Shown one piece after another: positions 62,184 through 64,000 of a stretch of 64,000 bases of DNA (positions are counted from its first letter, which is position 1; each line of letters begins with the position of its first letter). The position numbers and the translations under genes are program-made. The DNA is from Lumnitzera littorea. Lineage: Eukaryota; Streptophyta; Magnoliopsida; Myrtales; Combretaceae. The stretch covers positions 6,618,263 through 6,682,262 of the forward strand of contig JAMXBB010000002.1 of assembly GCA_024138015.1 (NCBI GenBank), written 5' to 3'. A model generated the notes under the pieces. That model had not been told where the DNA came from. It worked only from the letters and a program-made list of their open reading frames with translations, and ran no database searches.

Positions 62184-62780
62184 TCTATACATATGGCACT
62201 TCTAGGACGCACCCGTAGCATGCGCAAGCGCATGCATGCTACTAAAAAAATTTCAAGCGATTTGTGCCTATGCTTGCTTGCAGGGTTTTGGCCTATGTTT
62301 CAAGGCCTTCGGTCCTTTCTCACATGGACCAAGAATCCTCTAGTCATTTTCTCTTTCTCTCTTTTTTTTTTTTTTAGAATATATATAAGTAAAACAAAAT
62401 AAAATAAAATAATATATAAATAAGTAACATTAAATCCTAATTAACCAAGTTGTGTATACACGTGTTTTAAAAAGAAAAATAAATAAATAAAATCAAATAA
62501 TGTTCTTTTAAAATGAAGTGATATGAAATCATTTAGACGCTAAAAACATTCTAAGACCTAAATTTTTGTATCTTCCCAGTTTTTCAAATCTTTTTTTTTT
62601 TTTTGTATCTTTTGCATTTTTAATTTTTTTTTTATCTTTCTAAATTTTCTGTTTTTTTATACTTTTCTTTGAATTAGGACACATTTCCCTATTTAAAAAA
62701 AAAATCTAAAATTACCGCGAGCCGCTTGGGGCGAGGGAGGATGGTGGTGGGTGTGTGAAATGCGGTGTCTACAAGCTACA
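62184..62780. other. Sequence between the LTR and the terminal tandem duplication
   Basis: It opens with a palindrome-like GCATGCGCAAGCGCATGCATGC cluster (62218-62240) and a less AT-rich stretch to 62340, then A/T-rich DNA with a T-run (62586-62604). No gene recognised. The 69-codon frame at 62193-62402 has no known domain. Confidence 0.5.
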
Positions 62781-63440
62781 TAAGGAAAATGTAAACTAGA
62801 CACTTCAGACCTAACAATAGTTGTAAATAAGGACGAGTAAAAAACATGTGTAGTGAATTCCATGCAAGTTCCCTTACTAACTAAGCCATTATATAAGAAC
62901 CTGTTTCCTTTCATTTGGTCAATTGTCCCATTAGATATGATAGGAAAATTTATAACGCCTAAAAGAGGACGGGGGATTAAGGAAGGAAAATAGGGAAATT
63001 CAAAGGATATCCACACTATTTGTGGTTTGAGAACTCCACGTACACCCGATGTGAAATCAATATCACAACTCAATGAAGCCACCCTCATTAGAATCTTCTG
63101 ACATCCCATGGTTGTCTACAGTAGCCAAAAATCGTCACTGCAGTAAGTGCTTAATTTGTATCCAATTTTCAATAAATTAAAAAAAAATCCAAAATTTAAT
63201 CAGAAAATTATGGAAAAAAATTATTCCTATATTATTTTGTATATAGAATCAAGGAAACATATTATTTTGTTAAATTAGGTGTCTAGATATACTGTTAATA
63301 AGAAGTTACTTAAATCGAGTTGATTTCGCTTCCGTTTTAAAAAATCTTATTAATGTTGTTTAGCTCCAAAGTTTTTCTATACACTGCCTATAATATATAT
63401 TAAATTATTGTGAAAAGTTTTTTGTAAAATTTATTTACCA
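62781..63440. repeat. 660-bp tandem duplication, unit 1
   Basis: The unit starts TAAGGAAAATGTAAACTAGA and is repeated from 63441 (TAAGGAAAATGTAAACTAAA). Matching blocks continue through TGATAGGAAAATTTATAACG, GGATATCCACACTATTTGTG, CCATGGTTGTCTACAGTAGC and TAGGTGTCTAGATATAC. A minus-strand frame of 138 codons ends inside it (62693-63109). No known domain is recognised. Confidence 0.88.
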
Positions 63441-64000
63441 TAAGGAAAATGTAAACTAAACACTTCACACCTAACAAAAGTTGTAAATAAGGACAACACG
63501 TGTAGTGAAACTCCATGCAATTTCCCTTATTGACTAAGACCATTATATAAGAATTTGCTTCCTTTCATTTGGTCTAATTTATACCATTAGATATGATAGG
63601 AAAATTTATGACGCCTAAAAGAAGATGGGGAATTAAGTAAGGAAAATAGGGAAATTCAAAGGATATCCACACTATTTGTGATTTGAGAACTCCACATATA
63701 CCTAATGTGAAATCAATATCACAACTCAATACCTTCGTTAGAATCTTCCAACATGCCATGGTTGTCTACAGTAGCCAGAAATCGTCATTGTGGTAAGTGC
63801 TTAATTTGTATCTAATTTTTAGTAAATTTGGAAAAAAATCCCAAATTTAATTAGAAAATTATGGGAAAAATTATTCTTATATTATTTGGTATATAAAATC
63901 AAGAAAAAAAATATTATTTTATTAAAATTAGGTGTTTAGATACACTTCTAATAAGAAACTACTTAAATTGAGTCGATTTCGTTTTCGTTTCAAAATATCC
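63441..64000. repeat. 660-bp tandem duplication, unit 2 (cut by window end)
   Basis: The second unit is followed to the window edge and diverges from unit 1 by scattered substitutions and small indels. In the minus-strand frame the first about 55 codons are kept (63574-63759, MACWKILTKVLSCDIDFTLG onward), with one clean two-codon deletion, before a stop that unit 1 does not have. Confidence 0.85.

Noticed and set aside
62218..62240. GCATGC-rich palindrome as a regulatory operator
   Set aside because: RY-like GCATGC motifs can bind plant B3 factors, but there is no gene nearby to regulate and the cluster lies beside an LTR end.

Overview
This is an AT-rich eukaryotic nuclear window, most likely from a flowering plant. 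It has long intergenic tracts, many A/T homopolymers, plant-type introns, a plant wax-ester synthase gene, and decayed copies of plant LTR retrotransposon families. I cannot name the species. There are no bacterial operons, CRISPR arrays, rRNAs or recognisable tRNAs. || The only apparently intact protein-coding gene is a seven-exon, minus-strand WSD1-like gene (wax ester synthase / diacylglycerol acyltransferase) at 33168-39981. Its conceptual product is 481 aa with the catalytic motif HHSMGDG. A second, decayed copy lies in the same orientation at 10573-17748. It keeps recognisable exons 2-7 but has lost exon 1 and carries frameshifts, stops and a damaged catalytic motif. Homology between the copies includes introns and 3' flank (about 10.2-18.45 kb against 32.7-39.56 kb), so they arose by a segmental tandem duplication. 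|| Layout: 0.001-0.32 kb, a probable LTR remnant. 0.3-8.1 kb, gene-poor sequence with a foldback element at 6.8-7.1 kb. 8.17-9.87 kb, a decayed minus-strand Ty1/copia fragment. 10.6-17.7 kb, the WSD pseudogene. 20.4-24.7 kb, a decayed plus-strand Ty3/gypsy 3' end with a 3.06-kb LTR. 24.7-28.55 kb, a 5'-truncated plus-strand Ty1/copia element directly abutting that LTR. 33.2-40.1 kb, the WSD gene and its likely promoter. 43.5-45.25 kb, probable LTR and leader remnants. 45.58-48.45 kb, a solo LTR of the same gypsy family with a perfect 5-bp target duplication (AACTA). 48.5-52.5 kb, a minus-strand Tat-like gypsy 3' half (integrase remnant, seven-unit minisatellite, LTR). 52.6-54.15 kb, two head-to-tail LTR fragments. 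54.2-55.0 kb, another LTR remnant. 58.07-62.18 kb, two Tat-like LTRs in head-to-head orientation, one with an unusual C-rich, G-poor 1.3-kb interior. 62.78-64.0 kb, a 660-bp tandem duplication that runs off the window. || Functionally, the window is one cuticular-lipid gene, its dead tandem copy, and a retrotransposon graveyard that separates and flanks them. I found no convincing new multi-gene system. The points most worth checking are a GC splice donor in the last intron of the WSD gene that is shared with the pseudogene, the C-rich LTR interior, and an apparent assembly artefact around the single N at 34427.
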